11,165 nucleotides of DNA from the NCBI GenBank assembly GCA_023136815.1, contig JAGLQM010000016.1:1-11165 (forward strand), given 5' to 3'. Shown piece after piece: positions 1 to 6,127 of the stretch. How positions within the stretch are numbered: position 1 is the first letter of the stretch; every line of letters starts with the position of its first letter. The DNA is from Thermoplasmata archaeon. GTDB lineage: Archaea; Thermoplasmatota; Thermoplasmata; SG8-5. The translations under genes were made by a program, and so were the position numbers. The notes beneath the pieces were generated by a model. It worked only from the letters and a program-made list of their open reading frames with translations. It ran no database searches and was not told the DNA's origin.

Positions 1-186
1 ATCCTTGAGCGAAAAACTAGTGAGTTAAGCGAGTCTGTTTTTTGATTGAAAATACTGCATAACTATACTTTTTTAAACTCCCTCGGCTATGTACCTTCGG
101 GATGAGCAAAGCTTGCTTTGTGAGTTAGATGGAGGCACAACTTTGTTTAATTAAAAAACAAAGGGGTACTTCCAACGGAGTATCTA
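1..186. other. Noncoding left edge with a possible gene tail
   Basis: No supported gene lies here. Frame 1 is open from base 1 to a TGA at 43-45 and would encode a 14-residue tail (ILERKTSELSESVF), which could be the end of a plus-strand gene cut by the window edge, but frame 2 also gives a short open tail (SLSEKLVS), so neither can be trusted. Two small hairpins are visible: CAAAG/CTTTG around 107-120 and CTTTGTTT/AAACAAAG at 141-163. The second overlaps the AT-rich stretch that probably serves as the TATA box of the next gene. Confidence 0.3.
145..157 (+). promoter_or_regulatory. Probable TATA box of the small barrel-protein gene
   Basis: The AT-rich stretch TTTAATTAAAAAA is centred about 37 bp before the ATG at 187. 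An archaeal start of transcription about 26 bp downstream would fall near 176, giving a very short leader that still contains the GGAG ribosome binding site at 177-180, six bases before the ATG. Inferred from spacing only. Confidence 0.4.
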
Positions 187-531
187 ATGACTGATGATTT
201 GCGTTTAAAAGTTGTGACCAGCAGCATCAATGGAAAAGGAATCGCAAAGCTGGACTGTGACAGTTTTTCCAAGCTTAAATTAAGCGATGGCATGAAGATC
301 ATAGTCACCTACGGCACAAAGTCAAAAGAGATGTCTGCAAAGCAGGATTTAATATATCTGGAATCAACAGCCAGACTCATGAGATTAGATCTAAAATATC
401 TCAGAATCGAAGATGGTATGAAGGTCATCATAACTAGGAAGAATGACCCCAAGCCAATAATGAAGCCAGTTTCAAAAGGCAAGAAGGGGAAAAAAACCAG
501 GGGCAAAGCAGCTTCACTGGACTCTTTCTGA
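187..531 (+). CDS. Small protein with Cdc48-N-like double-psi beta barrel and basic tail
   Basis: The protein is 114 residues long. Residues about 5-86 resemble the N-terminal substrate- and adaptor-binding barrel of Cdc48/VAT AAA ATPases: a strand with LKVV, then a GKGIAKLD turn followed by a helix and a KLSDGMKI loop, and a second half with an ARLMRLDLKYLRIEDGMKVII pattern, giving the twofold repeat typical of a double-psi barrel. There is no AAA ATPase domain; the protein instead ends in a lysine-rich tail (about residues 88-108, KGKKGKKTRGKA). GGAG at 177-180 supports the ATG at 187. It could be an adaptor or a nucleic-acid-binding protein. The barrel assignment is from pattern recognition and is moderate; the function is unknown. 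It lies upstream of, but well separated from, the GTPase gene. Confidence 0.6.
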   Translation: MTDDLRLKVVTSSINGKGIAKLDCDSFSKLKLSDGMKIIVTYGTKSKEMSAKQDLIYLESTARLMRLDLKYLRIEDGMKVIITRKNDPKPIMKPVSKGKKGKKTRGKAASLDSF

Positions 532-592
532 ACTATCGTACGATGCATGGCGGATTCCTCGTTTACTGCCCTTCAGTTTCATCCAAACTTTG

Positions 593-622
593 ATTTATGC
601 ACAAAGTGTCAAAAATAGGAAC
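593..622 (-). repeat. 30-bp dispersed repeat, copy A
   Basis: These 30 bases are the exact reverse complement of 7147-7176. On the minus strand the copy begins GTTCCTATTTTTGACACT and ends in GCATAAAT. It lies about 60 bp after the stop codon of the barrel-protein gene, in the gap before the GTPase gene. Related shorter copies are listed at 1661, 1703, 7208 and 7232. No coding gene explains it. Confidence 0.9.
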
Positions 623-742
623 CAAATGAGGTTTGCGAAACTCTGGCGTTCGGCTATGTGCGGCACTAAACAAAGCAATAATTCGATAGATGTCAATGAA
701 ATTTTAATGTTAATGGTACATCCTGTCTTTCGCACCTTTTCG

Positions 743-753
743 TATAATATTAA
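743..753 (+). promoter_or_regulatory. TATA box of the GTPase gene
   Basis: TATAATATTAA is centred near 748. Transcription starting about 26 bp later, near 774, gives a leader of roughly 19 bases that carries the GGGAG ribosome binding site (782-786) before the TTG start at 793. Spacing fits an archaeal promoter; not proven. Confidence 0.5.
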
Positions 754-792
754 ATACACCTTTAAACCATTACCTTGCAGAGGGAGATATTA

Positions 793-1632
793 TTGATTAG
801 AGAAAGTAAAAACATAGTTCTGCTTGGCGATTCGGCTGTAGGAAAGACGTGTCTTATCAATAGATTCTGTGCCGATTCATTCGGAGAAAATTATAAACCT
901 ACTATCGGCAAGAATGTCACTGAGAAAGAAATATCAATGGATGTCGGGGGCAAATCATATCAGATGAACTTCATGGTCTGGGACATAATAGGTCAGAAAG
1001 GATATAGATACTGCCAGACAACCTCGTTTTACAATGCCAGGGGAGTAATAATGGTCTCGGACCTCACCAGAAAAGAAACACTGGACAGTATCATGAACTA
1101 CTGGATACCTCTTGTTCTGCGAATTTTGGGCCCGGTTCCCATGGTTCTTTTGGGTAATAAATCAGACCTTGTGGATGAATGTCAGTATGGTATTCTGGAG
1201 ATAGAAAACCTGGCCAATAAACGCGAAGCATTTGGAATCGGCAGGAATGTATATGTAGTGAGTGCCAAGACAGGCGATAATGTTGAAGCTGCATTTAACG
1301 ATCTTGCTCAATTGCTCGTAAAAAATTATGTGCCAATGAAACTTGATGTTGGCCTGAGATTGATGGAGAAGAGTGAGATAAACACGGTAAAAGATGCACT
1401 GGATCACATAATGGCAGATTTCGCGGATCAGTTCGGGAAGATGGAATATGCCACACCATTCCTGCAGCATCAACTTACCATTTCCAATGTAGACATGGAT
1501 GACCCTGCCAGGGGGAGTGTCGAACTGTTTATTAAGAATCTAGCCAAGGCCGAGGGGTTGTACAAGGAAGCTTTCAAATCAGATGAGAACTGCAAGAAAA
1601 GGCAGGTTATTCTCAGGTATGCCAAGGATTAA
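793..1632 (+). CDS. Ras-superfamily small GTPase with C-terminal helical extension
   Basis: The GTPase core covers about residues 5-180 of 279 and has all five G motifs: P-loop GDSAVGKT (12-19), switch I threonine in YKPTIG (T37), WDIIGQ (63-68, keeping the Gln that positions the attacking water), NKSD (122-125, guanine specificity) and SAK (157-159). It should therefore bind and hydrolyse GTP as a molecular switch. About 100 predicted helical residues follow, without a C-terminal prenylation cysteine motif, so membrane anchoring of the eukaryotic Rab kind is not expected. I chose TTG 793 because GGGAG at 782-786 is well spaced before it; an upstream TTG at 775 is in frame but would have no ribosome binding site. 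The layout is Rab/Ras-like rather than like the bacterial Era or FtsY types. Partner and pathway are unknown. The gene is followed by a convergent deoxyhypusine synthase gene. Confidence 0.88.
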   Translation: MIRESKNIVLLGDSAVGKTCLINRFCADSFGENYKPTIGKNVTEKEISMDVGGKSYQMNFMVWDIIGQKGYRYCQTTSFYNARGVIMVSDLTRKETLDSIMNYWIPLVLRILGPVPMVLLGNKSDLVDECQYGILEIENLANKREAFGIGRNVYVVSAKTGDNVEAAFNDLAQLLVKNYVPMKLDVGLRLMEKSEINTVKDALDHIMADFADQFGKMEYATPFLQHQLTISNVDMDDPARGSVELFIKNLAKAEGLYKEAFKSDENCKKRQVILRYAKD

Positions 1633-1660
1633 ACTATCAGTTTAATACCTAGTTAAATAT

Positions 1661-1675
1661 CTATTTTTCAAACTT
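1661..1675 (+). terminator. T-rich 3' element after the GTPase gene
   Basis: CTATTTTTCAAACTT matches the core of the 30-bp repeat (CTATTTTTGACACTT) at 13 of 15 bases. It lies 28 bp after the GTPase stop codon in the sense direction. The T5 run fits an archaeal oligo-T transcript end. Terminator function is inferred. Confidence 0.4.
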
Positions 1676-1689
1676 AGATAAACCCTGTT

Positions 1690-1706
1690 TTTGAATTCTA
1701 TTCAAA
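1690..1706. terminator. Inverted repeat between convergent genes
   Basis: A perfect inverted repeat, TTTGAAT-TCT-ATTCAAA, sits in the 88-bp gap between the converging GTPase and deoxyhypusine synthase genes. It is preceded by T runs on both strands and could mark transcript ends for either gene. The stem is AT-rich, so it would be weak as a hairpin. Confidence 0.35.
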
Positions 1707-1722
1707 GCGTCAAAAATGGGCT
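1703..1722 (-). repeat. Partial copy of the 30-bp repeat at the end of the deoxyhypusine synthase gene
   Basis: Positions 1703-1720 match 602-619 of copy A at 16 of 18 bases. In the sense of the deoxyhypusine synthase gene the element overlaps the TAG stop and continues CCCATTTTTGACGCTTTG, exactly the placement seen after the M29-like gene at 7145-7176. Candidate 3'-end signal of this gene. Confidence 0.65.
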
Positions 1723-2779
1723 AAACCTCTACACTGTCTCCTAATTCTATAGAGTCCAGGTCATCCTCTGCCCAATTGTACTTGAGCCTTTTACGGTTCT
1801 TCCATACACCTTTCTGAATCAAATATCCAACCATCAAAGGAAGTGCAATACTGGCCTCAACATTAACCGTGCGATGAGTCGCGTCCGTGTGAACTTTTCC
1901 CCAGCTCTGAGCCTCCTCAAGAGTTGAGCCGGAAAGCCCGCCCCAGTGAGGCGCATCCGTGGTTACTTGGATAGCATAGGAATGTCCATCAATTTCCCGG
2001 TCATAAGTATAATTTGCCATGACCACGCTATCGTTAACCCAGTTCTTCGGGGTTCCGCCGCCAATATAGATTGCTGCGGTTTTCTTTGATTCCGCAATTA
2101 TTTTCAGAATTTCATGATTGTCCTTTATACAGTCCAGTGTCACGCGTTTCTGGCCCATGGTATTTGCATAGTAAACCGTTAATCCTATCCCGATTGAGGA
2201 ATCATTGAGTGCAGGAGAAAACACTGGCACTCCGTATTTCTTTGCAGTATGAAGAATGGAATTTTTATCATCTGTCAGACCCCCAAGGAATTCAAGAATT
2301 TGGCGGGAAGAATAATTGCCTGGCTGTATCTTCTCTTCAAGCATCTTGCCTATGTATTTGTCTGTTTTTTCAAATAAATCCTCATCCACGTAGGTATCAT
2401 AGATTCTATCAATTTTTAACTCATGGAGAACGCGATCGTCAGCTTGTGGCGTACCCACATAATGCTGGCCTCCCATTGCCTGATAGAAATCCTGGTACAT
2501 GATTGCCCCGGTACTGGCTATTGCATCCACAAGGCCGTATTTTATCATGTCCCGCAGAACCTTGCGCAGGCCTGCGGCAATAAGTGCCCCGCTGAGTCCC
2601 AGGATGATTGTGGGACGTTCCTCATCCAGAAGCATCCGTTCCCAGACCCTGGCGCAGACCCCAAGATTCCGGCTCTGAATACTGCTTCCCTGAAATGCGG
2701 TCATTAGCTCCTCGATTGTCTGGATGTTCTCCAGATCGATTTGGTTCACCGGGGTTTTAAGAATATCCTTGCGATCCAT
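1721..2779 (-). CDS. dys: Deoxyhypusine synthase
   Basis: This enzyme transfers the 4-aminobutyl group of spermidine to a lysine of initiation factor aIF5A (NAD-dependent), the first step of hypusine formation, in the cytoplasm. The 352-residue protein is of family length and carries the family landmarks: GLSGALIAAGLRKVLRDMI (about 61-79), PVFSPALNDSSIG (about 185-197), GGGTPKNW (240-247) and SWGKVHTDA (292-300), where K295 lines up with the lysine that forms the enzyme-substrate intermediate. The C-terminal NVEASIALPLMVGYL block also fits. I chose the ATG at 2779 because GGAGG at 2786-2790 lies six bases upstream; the open frame runs on to 2935 without a ribosome binding site. The aIF5A gene is not in the window. 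Some archaeal and bacterial relatives make homospermidine or act on other amines, so exact substrate use is inferred. Confidence 0.83.
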   Translation of the reverse strand: MDRKDILKTPVNQIDLENIQTIEELMTAFQGSSIQSRNLGVCARVWERMLLDEERPTIILGLSGALIAAGLRKVLRDMIKYGLVDAIASTGAIMYQDFYQAMGGQHYVGTPQADDRVLHELKIDRIYDTYVDEDLFEKTDKYIGKMLEEKIQPGNYSSRQILEFLGGLTDDKNSILHTAKKYGVPVFSPALNDSSIGIGLTVYYANTMGQKRVTLDCIKDNHEILKIIAESKKTAAIYIGGGTPKNWVNDSVVMANYTYDREIDGHSYAIQVTTDAPHWGGLSGSTLEEAQSWGKVHTDATHRTVNVEASIALPLMVGYLIQKGVWKNRKRLKYNWAEDDLDSIELGDSVEV

Positions 2780-2982
2780 GATAGTCCTCCAATAAGGTAT
2801 CAATGGGATGTTTATGAATTTTTGTATAGTTATATCTTTTATACACGAAAGGATTTTGGGCTTTGAATTCAAATATAGGTGGAATCGAGGGCAATTCGTA
2901 AAAATAACATTGGAATTGTACCGGATCGAGAACATGGTAATGTTCGAGAGAGACCAGATTAGAACAATTAGGAGGATTCGAG
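2780..2982. promoter_or_regulatory. Divergent promoter region of dys and citF
   Basis: This 203-bp gap serves two divergent genes. For dys, TATAACTATA on the minus strand (2825-2834) is placed to start transcription near 2804. For citF the TATA box is less clear; candidates are AATATA near 2872 and TAAAAATAA near 2899. Two palindromes are visible: TTTGAATTCAAA (2862-2873, perfect) and GAACAT-GGTA-ATGTTC (2930-2945). The pentamer TCGAG recurs at about 2883, 2926, 2944 and 2978, all on the citF side. The AGGAGG of citF is at 2970-2975. Confidence 0.5.
2930..2945. promoter_or_regulatory. Candidate operator in front of citF
   Basis: The perfect 6-bp inverted repeat GAACAT/ATGTTC with a 4-base spacer lies 37 bp before the citF start, flanked by TCGAG on both sides (in direct, not inverted, orientation). 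Its size and position suit binding by a dimeric helix-turn-helix regulator. No regulator gene is next to it. Inferred from symmetry alone. Confidence 0.3.
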
Positions 2983-4530
2983 ATGCAGACTGTGATCAAT
3001 GCTGTGGGACGTGAAATTCCAGTTGAACTGGATGGCATGAAATTAAGACCGTTTACAGGTCTTTTTGATAATTTCCCTACGGGGAGAAAGGCCGGTGGAT
3101 ACTTCGGCAGCCACAGGCCAGGCGATTCAAAATTGCTTGATTCCATTGATGAGGCTATTGATTCCTGCGGTTTGAAAGACGGCATGACAGTGAGCTTCCA
3201 TCATCACCTGAGGAATGGCGATTATGTCACAAACATGGTGATGAAAAGTATCGCCGAGAAAGGTCTGAAGGACATCACTATTGCTCCATCTGCTCTATTT
3301 CCTTGCCATGCGCCTCTGGTAGACCTCATGGACCAGGAAGTAATAACCCGTATCGAGGGCAGTGCAAATGGGCCAGTGGGGGATGCTATTTCTCATGGTA
3401 GATTGAAAGGTTTGAGTATTCTACGCTCACACGGTGGCCGTGTTAGAGCCATAGAATCCGGTGAACTGGAGATCGATGTGGCCTTCATTGCTGCGCCTAC
3501 AGCAGACGACCAGGGAAATGCCAATGGAATTCATGGCAGGAACACCTGTGGATTTTTGGGATATGCAATGGTAGATTCCATGCATGCCAGAAAGGTGGTT
3601 GTGGTTACTGACAATCTGGTCGAGTACCCAAGCCTCCCAATCCAGATAAGTGCAGATTATGTTGATTATATCGTGCCAGTGTCCAGTATTGGAGACAATA
3701 AGAAAATAGTATCTGGCACAACAAAAATTGCAACTGATCCGCAGAAGCTTTCAATTGCTCAAGCAGCACTGGATCTCATAGTTCATTCGGGAACTGCCAG
3801 GGAGAAAATGAACTTCCAGGCCGGGGCCGGAGGCATCTCACTGGCAACAACCAGATTCCTGGGAGATTGGCTGAAAGAGAATAATATGGCATGCAGCTTC
3901 ATTGACGGCGGAGTTACAGAACATCTGATAGAAATTTACAATGAAGGTGGCTGCCGAAAAATCCTCAATGGCCAGGCCTTTGATGTGAAAAGTATCAAGG
4001 ACATGCTCACCAACAATGACCATGTGGCAATCACTCCAAATTATTATGCAAACCCATGGAACAAGGGCTGCCTGGTGAACATACTGGACACTGTGGTTCT
4101 TGGTGCTACCGAAGCAGATATAAACTTCAATATTAACGTTAACACCCATTCTGACGGTCGTCTTCTCCATGGTATCGGAGGCCATCAGGACACAGCCGCC
4201 GGAGCAAAGTTGGCAATAATGATGATGCCAGTGTTCCGCAAGACCAATGCAATTATTCGGAACCGCGTTACCACGGTCTCGACGCCGTTCCAGTCCGTTG
4301 ACGCAATTGTTACAGATATGGGAATTGCCATTAATCCAGCAAGAAAAGATCTTCTAAAGAAACTTGAAGGCTCGCCACTCAATGTTGTTGCTATTGAAGA
4401 CCTCAGGGATATTGCTTATGCGGAAACTGGCGGAGTTCCAGAAGAACCGGAATACACAGACCGCATAGTTTCACTGGTCCAGTTCCGTGACGGCACATAT
4501 CTGGACACGATTCATCAGTTAAAGGAGTAA
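2983..4530 (+). CDS. citF: Citrate lyase alpha subunit / citrate CoA-transferase
   Basis: In classical citrate lyase this subunit exchanges the acetyl thioester for citrate, giving a citryl thioester and acetate. The 515 residues match CitF over their whole length: SFHHHLRNGD (71-80), PCHAPLV (107-113), SHGGRV (149-154), the Asp-rich DVAF followed by GNANG (178-182), QAGAGGISLATTRFL (279-293), VVLGATEADINFNINV (371-386), GGHQDTA (399-405), and the end ...VVAIEDLRDIA, TDRIVSLVQFRDGTYLDTIHQLKE. The N terminus carries a short GR..P.. segment before the transferase core. AGGAGG at 2970-2975, seven bases before the ATG, fixes the start. The gene is followed after 4 bp by a citryl-CoA lyase gene whose ribosome binding site overlaps the citF stop. 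No citD, citE, citC, citG or citX is present, so it probably works with free acetyl-CoA instead of an acyl carrier protein. Confidence 0.93.
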   Translation: MQTVINAVGREIPVELDGMKLRPFTGLFDNFPTGRKAGGYFGSHRPGDSKLLDSIDEAIDSCGLKDGMTVSFHHHLRNGDYVTNMVMKSIAEKGLKDITIAPSALFPCHAPLVDLMDQEVITRIEGSANGPVGDAISHGRLKGLSILRSHGGRVRAIESGELEIDVAFIAAPTADDQGNANGIHGRNTCGFLGYAMVDSMHARKVVVVTDNLVEYPSLPIQISADYVDYIVPVSSIGDNKKIVSGTTKIATDPQKLSIAQAALDLIVHSGTAREKMNFQAGAGGISLATTRFLGDWLKENNMACSFIDGGVTEHLIEIYNEGGCRKILNGQAFDVKSIKDMLTNNDHVAITPNYYANPWNKGCLVNILDTVVLGATEADINFNINVNTHSDGRLLHGIGGHQDTAAGAKLAIMMMPVFRKTNAIIRNRVTTVSTPFQSVDAIVTDMGIAINPARKDLLKKLEGSPLNVVAIEDLRDIAYAETGGVPEEPEYTDRIVSLVQFRDGTYLDTIHQLKE

Positions 4531-4534
4531 TATC

Positions 4535-5590
4535 ATGCCATGGGAAACCCGCATCACAAAAGTTGAGCCAGATAATTTGCAAATTGCAGGATACCCGCTT
4601 CAGGAGCTTGTGGAGAAGAAGCAATTTCTCGAGGTTGCTTACCTGCTGGTTAAAGGTGAGCTGCCTGATGCAGTGCAGCTTGAAAGAATGGAGAAGATTG
4701 CCATAATGGCCTCGGAACTATCTGTCCAGAAGATTGAAAGGCTTGATGATGACGATATTTCCAAAACATTAGCTGCATATTTACTAACTGATACTGGTCT
4801 TGCTAGATATTCCGGGGAAAATCTGGAAGAAAAAATTGCATACGCTCTTGGTAGAACAGCCAGATACCTTGCCAGCATCTTTGGAAATGAAGATACTTTC
4901 ACCTCGAATTCCGAATCATTTTCAACGATAATATACCAGGCCTTCACAGGTAACTCTGCAATTAATCAGAAAGAGGTCAGGCTTCTGGAGGCAATGATAA
5001 CCGCATGTGTTGACCATGGAATTACTCCTCCATCTGCCCAGGCAACCTTGATAGCTTCCAGCACCAGAGCAGCATACGAGGTCGCAGTGGCTCATGGAGT
5101 GGGCGTAATAACCGACGTTCATGGCGGTGCCGGGGCAAAGGCAGCCAGATTCTTTGATGAGTGCCTTGATTCTCATTCTGGAGATTTATCACACATAATT
5201 AACAGGTATTCCCAGGAAAAGAAAAGAATACCTGGACTGGGCCACCGGGTGCATCAGAATGATCCTAGACGAGATATACTCTGGAAATTGGCAGATGAAG
5301 CAGGTATTTCAGGCAGCAGGGTGAGACTTTCCAGAGTGGTCAGTCAGAGTTTTAATAATATCTCTGGAAAAGACATGCCAATAAACGTTGATGGTGTAAT
5401 TGGTGCTATAGTTGCTGATTTTGGCCTGGATGTATCAATGGCAAAGGCAATATTCATAATCGGCAGGATTGCCGGTCTTTCTGCTCATTACTTTGAAGAA
5501 ATAAACACCCAACCAAAAATGCGCCGGATAAATTTTGGTGAAGCAGAGTACACTGGCCACGATACAAGAGTAGTTACAACTCGCCTTTAG
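4535..5590 (+). CDS. Citryl-CoA lyase (citrate synthase family)
   Basis: The 351-residue protein belongs to the citrate synthase fold. The N terminus (WETRITKVEPDNLQIAGYPLQELV, about 3-26) and DHGITPPSAQATLIAS (160-175) are typical of citryl-CoA lyases and the C-terminal part of ATP-citrate lyase. The catalytic set of citrate synthases is complete: H196 in DVHGGAG, H237 in GLGHRVHQNDPR and D286 in NVDGVIG. NVDG rather than NVDF favours the lyase branch. It is longer than the short stand-alone lyases because it keeps a middle segment at about 55-150. The expected reaction is citryl-CoA to oxaloacetate plus acetyl-CoA. Its GGAG (4524-4527) lies inside the end of citF, so the two are translationally coupled and probably form one enzyme system. 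Citrate synthase activity in the other direction cannot be excluded from sequence. Confidence 0.87.
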   Translation: MPWETRITKVEPDNLQIAGYPLQELVEKKQFLEVAYLLVKGELPDAVQLERMEKIAIMASELSVQKIERLDDDDISKTLAAYLLTDTGLARYSGENLEEKIAYALGRTARYLASIFGNEDTFTSNSESFSTIIYQAFTGNSAINQKEVRLLEAMITACVDHGITPPSAQATLIASSTRAAYEVAVAHGVGVITDVHGGAGAKAARFFDECLDSHSGDLSHIINRYSQEKKRIPGLGHRVHQNDPRRDILWKLADEAGISGSRVRLSRVVSQSFNNISGKDMPINVDGVIGAIVADFGLDVSMAKAIFIIGRIAGLSAHYFEEINTQPKMRRINFGEAEYTGHDTRVVTTRL

Positions 5591-5611
5591 AATTTTGATC
5601 TTGAGGCACTC

Positions 5612-5917
5612 TCATTTTTTATTGGCCCTTTTCTTTCGTTCTTTGGTATTGAATCCTGTTGCCCTCTCCAGGAACTGATTATAGGCCCTTATGGTCTCGG
5701 TGGCAGTCTTATCGTCTACCCTTGTGTTCATCTTTGTTTCCACACAGAGTGTTTTCTTGTCATCCAGCCATACAGTGATCGTCTCAAGTGCGCCAAAGGA
5801 CGAATGAAGTTTTTCGTTGTCTTTCCTCGCATTTTCGAATAATTCTATCATAAGAGTTTCAAGCTTTTCGCCTTCGATCTTTTCATAATGTCCTTTTTTT
5901 ATCTCATAGTCATTCAT
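5612..5917 (-). CDS. Small conserved archaeal protein, DUF5611-like
   Basis: The protein has 101 residues with the start chosen here, and no signal peptide or membrane segment. It contains an alpha/beta pattern: helix with LETLMIELFENARK (about 19-32), strands around FGALETITVWLDDKKTLCVETKM (41-62), and a closing helix ATETIRAYNQFLERATGF (72-89) before a basic tail (KERKKRANKK). The last block resembles small proteins of Thermoplasmata and relatives that I recall as DUF5611; that name is from memory and uncertain, and the function is unknown. The frame extends to an ATG at 5944, but the ATG at 5917 (MNDYE) is preceded by AGGATGA in reach of the ribosome and is preferred. The gene converges on the citryl-CoA lyase gene with 21 bp between the stops. 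Confidence 0.65.
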   Translation of the reverse strand: MNDYEIKKGHYEKIEGEKLETLMIELFENARKDNEKLHSSFGALETITVWLDDKKTLCVETKMNTRVDDKTATETIRAYNQFLERATGFNTKERKKRANKK

Positions 5918-5999
5918 GTGAATCATCCTGAAATGTAAACCCAAGTAAATGAAGCTTTTGATTGGTGATTATACTTGTGCCTTAGACTATATTAATTTT

Positions 6000-6026
6000 T
6001 TAACATATTTTTTGTTGAAATGTTAA
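6000..6026. promoter_or_regulatory. Inverted repeat in an AT-rich divergent promoter region
   Basis: TTAACAT (6000-6006) and ATGTTAA (6020-6026) form a perfect 7-bp inverted repeat with a 13-base spacer. It lies about midway between the divergent starts at 5917 and 6128, upstream of the TATA box at 6097. It could bind a regulator, but in such AT-rich DNA it may also be accidental. Confidence 0.25.
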
Positions 6027-6096
6027 GTGTAGTATTTAATTTGAAGTGCTAATTTATATATTATCTTTATCATCAAATAGAAGCCAGACATAATAT

Positions 6097-6104
6097 TTTA
6101 TATA
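6097..6104 (+). promoter_or_regulatory. TATA box for a leaderless transcript
   Basis: TTTATATA is centred about 27 bp before the ATG at 6128, which is the normal archaeal distance between TATA box and transcription start. No Shine-Dalgarno sequence lies before this ATG. Together these predict a leaderless mRNA that begins at or within a few bases of the start codon. Confidence 0.6.
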
Positions 6105-6127
6105 TTAGTATCGTCTTATCAATAGAT

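Noticed and set aside
1-45. C-terminal tail of an upstream gene
   Set aside because: Two plus-strand frames are open for a few codons; the stretch is too short to decide, so no CDS was called.
532-792. Possible small RNA or tRNA gene in the gap
   Set aside because: No cloverleaf, T-loop consensus or box C/D pair could be found; only the repeat and the promoter are supported.
775-792. Upstream TTG start of the GTPase
   Set aside because: The GGGAG ribosome binding site at 782-786 lies downstream of this codon and is correctly spaced for the TTG at 793.
590-796. 68-residue plus-strand open frame between the barrel-protein gene and the GTPase gene
   Set aside because: It overlaps the repeat copy A, the TATA box and the ribosome binding site of the GTPase gene, has no ribosome binding site of its own and shows no recognisable domain.
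2209-2707. Two plus-strand open frames opposite the deoxyhypusine synthase gene
   Set aside because: They lie wholly within a conserved gene on the other strand, with no ribosome binding site and no domain pattern.
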